A DNA stretch of 64,000 nt from Bacillota bacterium (GTDB lineage: Bacteria > Bacillota > UBA4882 > UBA8346): assembly GCA_023401925.1 (NCBI GenBank), contig JAEXDA010000044.1:62001-126000 (forward strand), written 5' to 3'. Positions 1-9,191 of this stretch are shown in pieces. Position 1 is the first letter of the stretch, and every line of letters starts with the position of its first letter. The notes under the pieces are model-generated. The model was not told where the DNA came from, searched no databases, and saw only the letters and a list, made by a program, of their open reading frames with translations. Position numbers and translations under genes: made by a program.

Positions 1-1302
1 TTGTTTTGGATTAATTGCGCCAACGGTTCCCTCTAAAAGAAGTCCCGCACTCAAGGTGATGGAGGTAAGTGGAGTACGGAATTCATGAGAAGCTGTTGAA
101 ACAAAATCCGACTTAATGCGGTCTAACTCTAGTATCTGCGTCACATCTCCCATAAAGACAACGATACCGATTAAATTCCCTTCCTTATCATCGACCGGAG
201 TTGCATCCAGCAAATAATGATGCACCCCATTATTGACTGTCAAAGTTAATGCCGACTCCATGCCAGCGGCGCGAACCGGTAAATGTGTTTCGGCGCTTTC
301 TTTCAGAGCGCTGAAAATCGCCCCGTTATTAATGACTTCGAGAATATAGATCCCTTTGACCTGCTTTTCTTTGATTATAAATAATTTTTCCGCTGATGAA
401 TTGAGTGCAATAATCCGATAATCCGCATCCACAACGATTAAGGGATCCGGAATGCTCCGGACAATCGCATTGGCCCTTCTTCTTTCGGCAATCAACTTTT
501 CAATGTTATGTTTCTCATATTCCCGGAGCCGCTCCGTCATGCGGTTAAATTCTTCGGCCAGTTTACCGATTTCATCCTTGGTTTCAACCGTAATTGTTTG
601 ATCGAGATCGCCCTCGCCGATTTTTTTCGCATGTTCCGTTAATTTCAGGGTTGGAGTAATGATAATGGCTGAGATTCTGTAACCCAATAGGATTGCAAGG
701 AATAACGCCAACAGGGATACCAAAGTTGTTGACAATATGGCATTCCCGGCATTGGATTTGGCCCTGTTGTCAGCCGTAACCATATGGTTCTGGTTGATAT
801 TCAGCAAGGTATAACATTCTCGTTTCACTTTAGCATATTGCGGTGTTAGCCGGTGTAGATAAAAATCCTTCATTGGGTTGGAATCTTTCAACGACATTTC
901 CCGGAGTTGCTGAAAATACATTAAATATAAATGGTAATCTTGGCGAATCCGTTTTAAAGTCTTTCTCTCTCCTTTAAAGGCGACATTTCCTTCGGCTATG
1001 GTATACCATTTACTGAATTCTTGCTGGTTGGTTAAAAAATTGCCGGTACTCTCCATACCGGAATTCATCAATAAGAAAAGCGAAGCTGCATTGTTTTGTT
1101 GCTCTAAAGCCTCAATCATTTTTTGCGATGCAACCACACTTCGGTAACTGACTACCATGATATCTTTAATGGCATGATTTAAACGGATAAAGTTATCTAT
1201 GGCCCAGATACCTGTTACCAACAACAACCCGGCAATGATCAAATATCCCAGTAAAATCTTCCAACGCAAGCTGGTTTCGGAAGAAAAAAAGCCGGCAGTC
1301 AT
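1..1302 (-). CDS. Sensor histidine kinase (HAMP-PAS-HisKA), 3' part outside window
   Basis: Membrane sensor kinase, truncated by the window edge after 434 residues. It starts at the ATG whose complement is 1300-1302, with an AAGGAAG ribosome site just upstream. In order: TM1 at about residues 13-33, a roughly 165-residue extracytoplasmic helical region, TM2 at about 200-225, a HAMP domain, a PAS domain (about 290-390), and the start of the HisKA dimerisation domain with the H-box SHEFRTPLTSI, whose His is the phosphorylation site. The ATPase domain must lie left of position 1. The next gene is a response regulator only 20 bp upstream on the same strand, so the two form a two-component system. 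The ligand cannot be read from sequence. Confidence 0.9.
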   Translation of the reverse strand, partial: MTAGFFSSETSLRWKILLGYLIIAGLLLVTGIWAIDNFIRLNHAIKDIMVVSYRSVVASQKMIEALEQQNNAASLFLLMNSGMESTGNFLTNQQEFSKWYTIAEGNVAFKGERKTLKRIRQDYHLYLMYFQQLREMSLKDSNPMKDFYLHRLTPQYAKVKRECYTLLNINQNHMVTADNRAKSNAGNAILSTTLVSLLALFLAILLGYRISAIIITPTLKLTEHAKKIGEGDLDQTITVETKDEIGKLAEEFNRMTERLREYEKHNIEKLIAERRRANAIVRSIPDPLIVVDADYRIIALNSSAEKLFIIKEKQVKGIYILEVINNGAIFSALKESAETHLPVRAAGMESALTLTVNNGVHHYLLDATPVDDKEGNLIGIVVFMGDVTQILELDRIKSDFVSTASHEFRTPLTSITLSAGLLLEGTVGAINPKQ

Positions 1303-1322
1303 AAAAAAACACTTCCTTATCC

Positions 1323-1919
1323 TTATACTCTATGAGATTGAGGTTCCTCGAACTCTTGGGCAATCCGGTTAAACCGTTCCGCCTCTTTTTTTTGGCCCTG
1401 AGCCTCATAAATTGTCGCCATTAACTTATAAGTCTCTCCGTGATTTGCATTGACGGCCAGGGAATTTTGCAATTCTTTAAAAGCATCCCCCAACTTTCCC
1501 TCCAAAATCAATTGTTTGGCCTTCAAAATATAAAACCCGACCTCTTGGACTGACCCAGGAGGCGTTTGAGGGATTTCATGTAATATCCGTCTTAATTTCT
1601 CAGCTGTAAAAGGTTTTTGCAAATAAATCACAGCTCCAAGTTTGGTACATTCGACGGCGTTTTTAACAGTTGCAAAAGCAGTCATAATAATGATGGGAGT
1701 ATTGATTCCGCTCTCCCGAACCCTTCTGAGTATCTCTGTACCGGTAATCTCCGGTAATTTGATGTCTAAAAAAACCAAATCCAATGGTTCGTTTTGAATA
1801 AAATTCAAACCTTCTATACCATCATCTGCAGTTATTACTTGGTAACCTTCCGATTCCAAACACATAGTCAATAAAGTCCTGATATTCTTGGTATCATCAA
1901 CCACCAAAGCCTTTTTCAT
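1323..1919 (-). CDS. Response regulator: REC domain with C-terminal TPR-like repeats
   Basis: 198-residue protein. The ATG opening MKKALVVDD is preferred over an upstream in-frame ATG because it begins exactly at the receiver fold. REC domain, residues 1-118: acidic pocket D8/D9, phospho-acceptor D52 (in FLDIKLP), T80 and K102. Residues about 135-190 form a pair of TPR-like helices (AKQLILEGKLGDAFKELQ and GETYKLMATIYEAQGQ). There is no DNA-binding output domain, so it probably signals by protein-protein contact. It precedes the sensor kinase by 20 bp and is almost certainly its partner. Confidence 0.9.
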   Translation of the reverse strand: MKKALVVDDTKNIRTLLTMCLESEGYQVITADDGIEGLNFIQNEPLDLVFLDIKLPEITGTEILRRVRESGINTPIIIMTAFATVKNAVECTKLGAVIYLQKPFTAEKLRRILHEIPQTPPGSVQEVGFYILKAKQLILEGKLGDAFKELQNSLAVNANHGETYKLMATIYEAQGQKKEAERFNRIAQEFEEPQSHRV

Positions 1920-2062
1920 CCGAGTCAACCTCCAAATAATAAAAAACAAACACCATCTTCGTGTTTATTTAATCTTACTATAAGTGAAAATAAAATCAAA
2001 ATCTAGTACCATTCTATACTTTTAGTTCAAGATATTCGAAGCTTTCCTGGATTTTCTGCTCC

Positions 2063-2846
2063 TTACCTTCCTAAATCTCTTACGGTTATGATTTCATCCC
2101 AACGGGTCGTGTAACATTGAGGCAGTTTCTCTTGTCTCAATTTCCACCGGGGATTGAAGCCAATTAAAGTATATTGGATAATTTCCATCGTACCCTTTGC
2201 CTTCTTCGTGGGTGCGATTAATTCCATTTTCAGGCACGGGATGCCCTCCAGTTCCTTCTTAATCCTCAACCCAACTACGGTCATTTGCTTTTTAACCCAA
2301 TCCTCCGGCATCTGTGTAAAATCCCAGGCTGTTTTTACTCCCATGGAATGAAGCATTGCGGCATATTGTCTTCCGATGCCCCATACCTCGCCGATTTCAA
2401 ATATTTTAAGGGCTTCCATGATTTTATCCTGAATGTCCAAGATATAAACGCCATTGTTTTCGGGTACTTTTTTACCATAATGATTTGCGGTTTTAGCAAG
2501 AACTTTGGTAGGTCCTATGCCAATACTGACCCGAATACCGACGTTCCTGTACACGGTTTGCCGGATCGTCTGAGTGTACTCTGCAAGCTGAACCGGTATC
2601 CCCGATAAATTCAAAAAACCCTCATCGATGGAATAAATTTTAATCTCGGGCGTGAATTGACTCAAGGTCCCCATGACCCTTTGGGACAAAATCCCCATAA
2701 AGAGTGTAATTTGAGAAAAAGACCGTAACATTGTTCTTTTGAAGAAAGTCCGCCATATTAAAGACTGGTTCTCCCATCCTAATGCCGAAGGGTTTAGCCT
2801 CGTTGGAACGGGCAATCACGCAGCCGTCACTATTCGAAAGCACCAA
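2063..2846 (-). pseudogene. UmuC-like Y-family DNA polymerase remnant
   Basis: Two frames together encode Y-family polymerase sequence. The first piece (2640-2846) begins mid-domain at SNSDGCVIARSNEAK. A frameshift near 2700 joins it to a second piece carrying the catalytic-region motif YSIDEGFLNLSG and the helix-hairpin-helix region (EVWGIGRQYAAML). The N-terminal catalytic segment (normally F-x-DxNxFY) is missing and the C-terminus is lost after about residue 210. A separate UmuC C-terminal fragment sits at 5349-5533, so the gene has been broken and rearranged. Family identity is clear; function is lost. Confidence 0.85.
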
Positions 2847-2854
2847 GTTAACGC

Positions 2855-2885
2855 TTGACTATAGGGTAACACTATACTGTATTAT
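2855..2885 (+). promoter_or_regulatory. MerR-type promoter/operator of the MFS gene
   Basis: TTGACT (2855-2860) and TATTAT (2880-2885) are separated by 19 bp. This overlong spacer is typical of MerR-activated promoters. The spacer contains an imperfect dyad, ACTATAG (2858-2864) and CTATACT (2872-2878). The MFS start codon is 45 bp downstream, and a MerR-family gene follows the MFS gene. The assignment of regulator to site is inferred. Confidence 0.6.
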
Positions 2886-2930
2886 ATAATTTGTCGTTAT
2901 TATAAAAGTGGTTTTCGGGGGCTAACCTAA

Positions 2931-4109
2931 ATGAACGTAAAGTGCCAATCTTTTTGGACAAAGAACTTTATTTTATTATTGATTTCTAATGCATTATTAT
3001 TCATGGCGTTTGAAATGCTTATCCCGACTCTGCCGCTATTAGCTGAAAGCATTGGGTGCACCCCATCACAAATTGGTCTGGTAGTAGGATCATTTACCAT
3101 CTCTGCATTGTTAATTCGACCATTTACCAGCCGTCTTATGTATGTTATGGATAAAAAAATTATTTTATTTGTCGGCGTTTTGATCTGTATGCTGGCAACT
3201 GGCAGTTACATCTTTTCGGGCAGTTTACTTACATTGCTGCTATTCCGGCTAGCGCATGGACTTGGTTTTGGTATCGCAAGTACATACTACGCTACATTAG
3301 CGTCAGAACAATTACCTCGCAACCAATTAGGAGAAGGAATGGGCTATTTTGGTGTCGGTGAAACCATTTGCATATCAGTAGGCCCTATGATCGGAATAGG
3401 AATACTTAATAAATTTGGCTTTAGCGGTCTATTTACAACTGGAGCCCTTATCTTATTACTGGCCGCTTTGACGATTTTAGAAACCAAACGGCAGCCAGAC
3501 AAAGAAGTGGCTTCAATTAAAAATAAATGCCACCAGACACCGTTAAAACTGATCGAGAAAAACGTCTTGCCTCAATGTTTTTTGATATTGCTGATCGGTA
3601 TTGTAGTCAGTGGAGTGATGTCTTATTTATCGCTATTTGCCAAACAGCAGGGAATAACTAATGTTTCCTGGTTTTTCTTTATCGCCGCGATTACAGGTAT
3701 TTTTATCCGGGTTATATCGGGAAAAATATTTGACCGGAAAGGCCCCATCTATGTACTCGTTCCTTCCGGATTAGGTCTAATTATTGCGATGATTCTCATT
3801 GCCCACACCCAATCGGAGCTTCAGTTGAATTTCTCTGCTGTATTCTACGGAATAGCATTTGGGGCAATTTTCCCTGCAGTACAAGCTTGGGTGATAAATA
3901 TGGTAGAAATCGAGAGTAGAGAAGCTGCAATGAGTTCATTCCTTAATTTTTTCGACATTGGAATCGGCGGTGGATCTTTGCTGTTGGGATTAATTGCCGA
4001 AGCGACTTCTTATAAAACAATGTATCTTTACTTGATTATTTTCATTATAGCTTATTTATTTCTGACCGGTTATGTAGCTATATATAAAGAAATAAAGCTC
4101 CGCTCTTAA
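2931..4109 (+). CDS. MFS drug-efflux transporter
   Basis: 392-residue integral membrane protein with about 12 hydrophobic segments and the MFS length. The loop between TM2 and TM3 (RPFTSRLMYVMDKK) resembles MFS motif A, and RLAHGLGFGIASTYYATLA matches the TM4 region. It resembles Bmr/Blt/YfmO-type proton antiporters, which expel small drugs or metabolites. A GGGGGCT ribosome site precedes the ATG. The MerR-type promoter upstream and a BmrR-like regulator 217 bp downstream suggest ligand-induced expression. The substrate is unknown. Confidence 0.85.
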   Translation: MNVKCQSFWTKNFILLLISNALLFMAFEMLIPTLPLLAESIGCTPSQIGLVVGSFTISALLIRPFTSRLMYVMDKKIILFVGVLICMLATGSYIFSGSLLTLLLFRLAHGLGFGIASTYYATLASEQLPRNQLGEGMGYFGVGETICISVGPMIGIGILNKFGFSGLFTTGALILLLAALTILETKRQPDKEVASIKNKCHQTPLKLIEKNVLPQCFLILLIGIVVSGVMSYLSLFAKQQGITNVSWFFFIAAITGIFIRVISGKIFDRKGPIYVLVPSGLGLIIAMILIAHTQSELQLNFSAVFYGIAFGAIFPAVQAWVINMVEIESREAAMSSFLNFFDIGIGGGSLLLGLIAEATSYKTMYLYLIIFIIAYLFLTGYVAIYKEIKLRS

Positions 4110-4326
4110 ATTGATGATAAAACCTTTATGGTAACGAAAGAAGTTGTAGCCTTTTAAACGATCCTCTAGTTTAGTTCATGGAGAACTCATAAGTAGGAAT
4201 AGCAAACCCTCCAGTACAAAGCCGACGCCTCTTCGTTACCGCACTTGGGCAACTGTACTTTGACAATGCTCTATCATAATGCTAAGATACAAAACAAAGT
4301 AACTCGAAGGTTGAAAAAGGAATAAA

Positions 4327-5160
4327 ATGTCAAAGAGATTGGAACAATATCTTACTACTAGTGAATTTGCAAAAGCATGTGGAGTGTCCAAAGATACACT
4401 ATTTCATTATGACAAGATTGGCATCCTGAAACCGGAACATGTAAATGATAAAGGCTATCGCTTTTATTCCATTAAACAATTTTTTACTTTTGACATAATA
4501 GCAATCCTTCAAGAAGCAGGAACTCCGCTAGGTGAGATTAAAGAATATCTGGGAAATAAAAGTCCGTCTCAGTTTCTTTCCATTTTAAAGCAAAAGAGAG
4601 AACAGTTGATTTTGGAACAAAAGAAAATAAAACGGATGGAAAGGCTATTACAGGCTACCTATGATATGATTGAAAATGCGCTGCATGTTGTATGCAATGT
4701 CCCGTTTATTGAGGAATTCGATGAAGAATATCTGATTACCGTGGCTTTGTCTTCTGAAGGGATTGAGAAAGAGGACGTAAAAAAAATGGGAGAACATTTT
4801 GATTACTGCGCTGTTCATCATATAGAGTATGAATATCCGGTAGGTGCAATCATCAGTAAAAGTCATCTTATCCAAGGAATCTATGATAAACCGGATTATT
4901 TTTTCAACAAACTAACTAATAAATTAACTGATAGACTCAACGATGGGCGAGTGCATATAAGGCCCAAAGGTAAATATGCCGTTATAAATCATAAAGGTTC
5001 TTACGGTATGCTCCCGAAGTCTTATAAAATACTATGCAATTATATAACCGAACAACATATGACTATAATGGGGAACGCTTATGAACAAGAAATTCTTAGT
5101 TATTTGGCTATTAAAAACTCTGACGAATATGTAATCCGAATAACTATTCAAGTAGGCTGA
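4327..5160 (+). CDS. MerR-family multidrug-binding transcriptional activator (BmrR/BltR-like)
   Basis: 277 residues. N-terminal winged-helix MerR domain (about residues 8-78, EFAKACGVSKDTLFHYDKIG), a coiled-coil dimerisation helix (about 80-120), and a C-terminal GyrI/AraC-effector-like domain (about 125-275) that binds hydrophobic cations in BmrR. It probably activates the MFS gene just upstream through the 19-bp-spacer promoter at 2855-2885. The 217-bp gap between the two genes shows no other gene. Confidence 0.85.
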   Translation: MSKRLEQYLTTSEFAKACGVSKDTLFHYDKIGILKPEHVNDKGYRFYSIKQFFTFDIIAILQEAGTPLGEIKEYLGNKSPSQFLSILKQKREQLILEQKKIKRMERLLQATYDMIENALHVVCNVPFIEEFDEEYLITVALSSEGIEKEDVKKMGEHFDYCAVHHIEYEYPVGAIISKSHLIQGIYDKPDYFFNKLTNKLTDRLNDGRVHIRPKGKYAVINHKGSYGMLPKSYKILCNYITEQHMTIMGNAYEQEILSYLAIKNSDEYVIRITIQVG

Positions 5161-5348
5161 TACTTCGGCAGCTTATATCGCTGGGATCATCCCATACGCT
5201 TGAGGATACTTCAGCTTTAATTTACACCGTTTCAGCAGCTGCCTGGCCATCTTGCTTAACGAATAATAAAAATACATCTTTCCTATATCCTCACTTTAAT
5301 GATATCCTCCCACCAAGGTGAGAGCTTTGCCTGCCGCAATTTCCACTT

Positions 5349-5533
5349 TTACTCCGTTCCCTGGGTCGCTATTTTGACCGTATCCCTACCGTATCTGGCG
5401 TTGATTTGGTCTAGCGCTTTCACCACTGCGTCACGATCTAGCCCGTCAAATAACGAGCCCTGGATTTGATTTTCAGCTAAGATATCCGGCACGATAACTC
5501 CTGCTTTTTTATAGCGGTATCCTGTTCGATAAA
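5349..5533 (-). pseudogene. UmuC C-terminal fragment
   Basis: The minus-strand reading gives YRYKKAGVIVPDILAENQ, QGSLFD, then ALDQINARYGRDTVKIA, ending at TAA. This is the typical C-terminal tail of UmuC/ImpB-type polymerases (DUF4113-like). It has no start codon or N-terminal part. It lies upstream, in minus-strand terms, of the main umuC remnant at 2063-2846, so the two pieces are not in native order. The MFS/MerR pair sits between them, consistent with an insertion or rearrangement. Confidence 0.6.
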
Positions 5534-5580
5534 TCGTATGTTTTATGCCCTACTCTAGCATCTTGGTCTTTGGATAGTGC

Positions 5581-6131
5581 TAATTATTTCAGATCGTTAT
5601 TAACCGTTTCTTCCAATAGGTTCATTCTTTCCTTAACGGCTGGGTAGGAAGATAGAGCTTCATCACTTTTCAAAGCCGCAATTAGTTTTTGGCAGTATTC
5701 GATTTCGTCTTCTAAAACACCATTATTAACTTTGGGCGGGAACTTATCTCTCATACTTTCATCAATTTTGTACACTGCTTTTCGCAGCCTTTTAGAATAT
5801 TCCAAAAGAACTTTGCGAGGCCTTTTCTGATTGTAGCGGGCTTTAGTATGAGTTGAACGATGATGATTGATTTTGTTTTTATTAGCCCGTGTTCTAACGC
5901 AATTTCTACCGTTTTACCGATTAATATATCTAGCAAGTTGACATCTTTCAAACGAAGTTTTCGGAACTTTGTCAACGAACTTAGCTCAATGACTTCTTTC
6001 TCGGGAGCCATATCCAAAAAGAATTTAAACGACATATCATATCCAGAACGTTCAACAACGTCTACATCCGACAATTCATAAATGGCTTTTAATAGCAAAT
6101 ATTTAAACATGCGTATGGGGCTTACGCCCAT
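5581..6131 (-). pseudogene. Decayed transposase, IS1182-like
   Basis: Two overlapping reading frames carry pieces of an IS1182-type DDE transposase. The N-terminal piece (5751-6131) reads SPIRMFKYLLLKAIYELSDVD, a conserved LTKFRKLRLK segment, and EHGLIKTKSIII. A shifted frame (5584-5805) continues with RKAVYKIDESMRDKFPPK and ERMNLLEETVNND. The catalytic core is largely deleted. No terminal inverted repeats were found. It is a non-functional remnant. Confidence 0.65.
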
Positions 6132-6603
6132 TATCTAAACAATATTTATCTTAAAGTCCTTCATATATAAAAAAAATCAACAATTTCGTTGATCCTTCTA
6201 AGCATTTCCCTTTGGGACGACTAAATCGTAGATTGTCATATATGGGCTTAATTTAATTTGCTGTTGTTGTCGGATCATTGTTCACCGCTTGTTTTGATAC
6301 TATAATTATATCAAAAAATCCTTGAGTTCACTGCACTTGCGCAGTATTTCAAGGCTTTTATCAATACTTTTAAAAGAACTTTTTCAGCGGCCTCGTTCTG
6401 CGGCCGTTTTCTTTTGAACAACAATGATCTTTTAGCTAAAAACCATATTATGGCTATTTTGTTTCTGCAAGATCCCCCCATAAACTCAAGCCATTTGATA
6501 AACCGATCGCGTAAACGCTCCCCCAAATATCCCAAACGGTAACAATTGTTCATCCGTTTGACCCAACAGAGTATTCATAAACTCCTTATTTTACTGTAGT
6601 AAG

Positions 6604-6793
6604 CTATAAAAACTTCCAATGGTTTATGAAGACACGTTCACTAGCATAATCCGAAGCCATAACAACAGAGCGAATCTTATTCTCGAAATCGTCGAGACTA
6701 TTTTTAAATGAAGCGATATATACTTCTTCTTTGCTTTTAAAGTAACTATAAATCGTTTCCTTGCCTAATCTAATTATTGAGGCAGTAGTTTAG
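6604..6793 (-). pseudogene. TetR-family regulator fragment
   Basis: The minus strand reads TASIIRLGKETIYSYFKSKE followed by a helical stretch ending WKFL and a stop. The segment GKETIYSYFKSKEEVY matches the end of the TetR helix-turn-helix and the following helix. The start of the DNA-binding domain and most of the ligand domain are missing. It lies near an RND-pump fragment, so the pair may be the relic of a TetR-controlled efflux locus. Confidence 0.55.
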
Positions 6794-6861
6794 ATATTAA
6801 TTAATGTAAATGGAGAGGTGGATATTTTGGGCCTAGCATCGTTTCCTGCTCCGGTGTTACT

Positions 6862-6966
6862 TTAAACTAGAGCATACCTTGTAGGAAGAACAAATAGAGT
6901 CAAGAGCGTCGCCCCAAATAAACCACTGGCAATCGTTACTGCCATGGGCCCCCAGAATTGATCCAT
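6862..6966 (-). pseudogene. RND efflux transporter C-terminal fragment
   Basis: About 34 codons reading MAVTIASGLFGATLLTLFVL followed by PTRYALV and a stop. This matches the final transmembrane helix of AcrB/MMPL-type RND transporters. Nothing upstream in frame extends it. It is a relic only. Confidence 0.45.
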
Positions 6967-7119
6967 GATCAGCTGTATCCAAAATTTTTTGAGCCACTTC
7001 TCATAGTGCGTTATTCAAATCAACCAGCTTCTCAGCGAGCTGGACACTACTTGGCTGTTCATTGTAATGAGTATAGCCGCCTTCAATTGTTAATTTAGGA
7101 TCATAGGCTGAAAAGGCCT

Positions 7120-7206
7120 GCCAAGTTTTACGGGACACATCGAATATTTGGCACATCTTCGTATCCGAAAATTTGGAACGGTTCTGTTTGATGATTTCAA
7201 AAATTA
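7120..7206 (-). pseudogene. IS3-family transposase OrfB fragment
   Basis: The minus strand reads EIIKQNRSKFSDTKMCQIFD then VSRKTW, matching the N-terminal helix-turn-helix region of IS3-type OrfB (consensus around MCxxLxVSRSGYY). It is about 29 codons long, then runs into unrelated sequence. No catalytic DDE portion or inverted repeats were seen. Confidence 0.4.
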
Positions 7207-7523
7207 TCTCCGGTTATTCTGGGCGAAGATGGCCACAACTCGTCGTTTTTCCCTCCCACAGGTTTATTTTACCCTAACTCCCTATGTCCGGCAATTCCAG
7301 TATTAATCAGTACTTGTCCAATTTTAAATTGTTTTTTAGTTGTTATTATTGTATATTTAATTTGGCTGGTAAAATTTAGAATTAACAAGTTTACTGGTAA
7401 ATTACTTCGGGTACTACTAGTTTTCTTGAAATACAGCGGAAAAGAGTTTGCTGTCCTGGCTCACGTTTTTAGAAAGTCTTTGGAGTAATTAAATTTATAA
7501 TAGTATTAGGTTTAGGTGGACTA

Positions 7524-8051
7524 ATGAAAAATATCATTGAAAATATTTATTATTTAATCGTATTGGTTATAGTCATTTGCTTGACTTTGATATTATTGTC
7601 TTATGAAATTAATAAACGACTGAAACGACCAAAAATGAATGTACAGATTCCTAATATGAAAAAAATAATGAATATCGAAGAGTTAAGAGAAAAATTTAAA
7701 TATGATTTGGTAGGAAGATGGGCTTCTTGCGAGAGTACCTTTGCTAACATAATGAATGAGATATGGATATTCTATTCAGATGGAAAAGGCGTAACTATTA
7801 GCAATAGTATCATATCAGGAGAAGATAAAGAAAAATTTTTATGGAGAAAAAAGGATTTATATTGTATTGAATTATCTTATTCAGAATTTGATGAACCAGC
7901 TCAATGGATTGAAATATCTTATGATTTCTGTAAAGTGACAACAGACGTTGGATTTGTTATTGCTTTAGTGCAATTAGATAAAGAAGGAAAGCCCAGAAAA
8001 GGATTTGGTTTGATGGATATACCCCTATCATATGAATATAAAGTGAATTGA
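7524..8051 (+). CDS. Hypothetical membrane-anchored protein
   Basis: 175 residues. One N-terminal transmembrane helix (about residues 8-28) is followed by a basic linker (NKRLKRPK) and a soluble domain. The segment LVGRWASCES with later IWIFYSDGKG and FLWRKKDLYCIELSY resembles the strand pattern of small lipocalin-like domains, but I do not recognise the family. It is AT-richer than its neighbours and sits at the edge of the decayed region, so it may have been acquired by transfer. No ribosome site is strong; AGGTGGACTA precedes the ATG. Confidence 0.5.
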   Translation: MKNIIENIYYLIVLVIVICLTLILLSYEINKRLKRPKMNVQIPNMKKIMNIEELREKFKYDLVGRWASCESTFANIMNEIWIFYSDGKGVTISNSIISGEDKEKFLWRKKDLYCIELSYSEFDEPAQWIEISYDFCKVTTDVGFVIALVQLDKEGKPRKGFGLMDIPLSYEYKVN

Positions 8052-8125
8052 ACAACCTTAATATCGAATAGAAAGTTAGTATAAGATCATGACCATGGAA
8101 GGGCCTCCCGATTCGATTTATTGCT

Positions 8126-8992
8126 CTATTCTTCATCAAAAAGATCAATAAACTTAGTGGCTAACGTGGAAAGATAACGATCTTTGACCCGGATGGCGGC
8201 GATACGCGTCCACAAAGCTTCACTGGCAATTTCTTTACAAACTAAATTAGAGTTATTGAGCAGGGCAATGGCAGACTTCGGGACAATTCCAACACCCAAA
8301 CCCGCATTGGCCCACCAAAGTGTAGTGCGTGCGTCGTCGTTCTTACAAAAAAATTCCGGCTCAAAGCCTTGCGCTAAACAGGCTTCATAAAGAAGCTGCT
8401 CATACCGGCGATAAATGATCAACGGCTTATCCGTTAATTCAGTGACAGATATTACAGTTTTGGAAAAACCCCGGGCATATTCCCCGGTCATTACCGCCAG
8501 CATTGGCTCCGGCTTTGTATAACGGCATTCGAAGCCAGTGGTGTTAAAAGGCGTCCTGACAATTCCAACTTCGATAATCCCCTTATTTAACAGATCAACT
8601 ATAGTGAATGTATTACCCTCATGGATTTCAAAGCAAACCCCGGAATATTGACGGTGAAATTTGACGATATGCTCATTTAACTCCGCTCCAGAAGAGGAAA
8701 CCGTTCCAATAACCAATGTCCCTTTAAATCCCTTGCTGAAATCGTTCATCTCTTTAACAGTAGAACCTGCCAGCTCTAAAATCTGCCAGGCTTTAGTTTG
8801 CAATAATCTTCCAGCATCTGTAAGCTGGAGATGCCGTGAACCCCGTTCAACCAGCTTAACTCCAAGTTCATTCTCCAGGAGCTTAAGCTGCTGGCTCAAG
8901 GGTGGTTGAGCCATATGCAGCCTTTGGGCAGCCGCAGTGATCTGGCCTTCCTCGGCAATGGCCAAAAAATATTGGAGTTGTTTAAGATCCAT
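8126..8992 (-). CDS. LysR-family transcriptional regulator
   Basis: 288 residues from the ATG opening MDLKQLQYFLAIAEEGQITA, the canonical LysR start, with a GAGAGGGCG ribosome site. An N-terminal winged HTH (about 1-60: AAAQRLHMAQPPLSQQLKLLE) is followed by a two-lobed periplasmic-binding-protein-like effector domain (about 90-288). It is divergent from the two ABC exporter genes with a 199-bp shared intergenic region holding a perfect 7-7 bp palindrome. By the usual LysR arrangement it most likely regulates that exporter and itself. The inducer is unknown. Confidence 0.9.
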   Translation of the reverse strand: MDLKQLQYFLAIAEEGQITAAAQRLHMAQPPLSQQLKLLENELGVKLVERGSRHLQLTDAGRLLQTKAWQILELAGSTVKEMNDFSKGFKGTLVIGTVSSSGAELNEHIVKFHRQYSGVCFEIHEGNTFTIVDLLNKGIIEVGIVRTPFNTTGFECRYTKPEPMLAVMTGEYARGFSKTVISVTELTDKPLIIYRRYEQLLYEACLAQGFEPEFFCKNDDARTTLWWANAGLGVGIVPKSAIALLNNSNLVCKEIASEALWTRIAAIRVKDRYLSTLATKFIDLFDEE

Positions 8993-9109
8993 AAAACTCG
9001 CCCTCTCAATCGATATGATTTTCATATAGTACATATATAAAACAGATATTTTTAATATTAAAGCCACTATGTTACGATTATAAACGAAACCGGATCAACC
9101 GGCAACCCA

Positions 9110-9126
9110 AATGAGTTGCACTCATT
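9110..9126. promoter_or_regulatory. Palindromic operator candidate in LysR/ABC intergenic region
   Basis: AATGAGT-TGC-ACTCATT, a perfect inverted repeat with 7-bp arms and a 3-bp centre. It lies between the divergent LysR gene and the ABC exporter operon. A half-site-like ACTCATT recurs at about 9147-9153. Position and symmetry fit a LysR recognition site; binding is inferred. Confidence 0.5.
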
Positions 9127-9191
9127 AAAACGTTGAAAAAATATCGTGTTACAAACTCATTGGGGCAAATTTCCACAAAGGGTGAAGAAAC

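Larger units (their letters stand above)
6132..7523. other. Decayed intergenic stretch with gene fragments
   Basis: About 1.4 kb with no intact gene. Recognisable scraps (TetR, RND efflux pump, IS3 transposase) are listed separately. A minus-strand open frame of 80 codons at 6311-6553 has no recognisable family or ribosome site and is not considered a gene. Near 7400-7485 (+) a short frame reads KYSGKEFAVLAHVFRK, reminiscent of a HigB-like toxin end, too short to name. The rest shows nothing recognisable. Confidence 0.6.
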
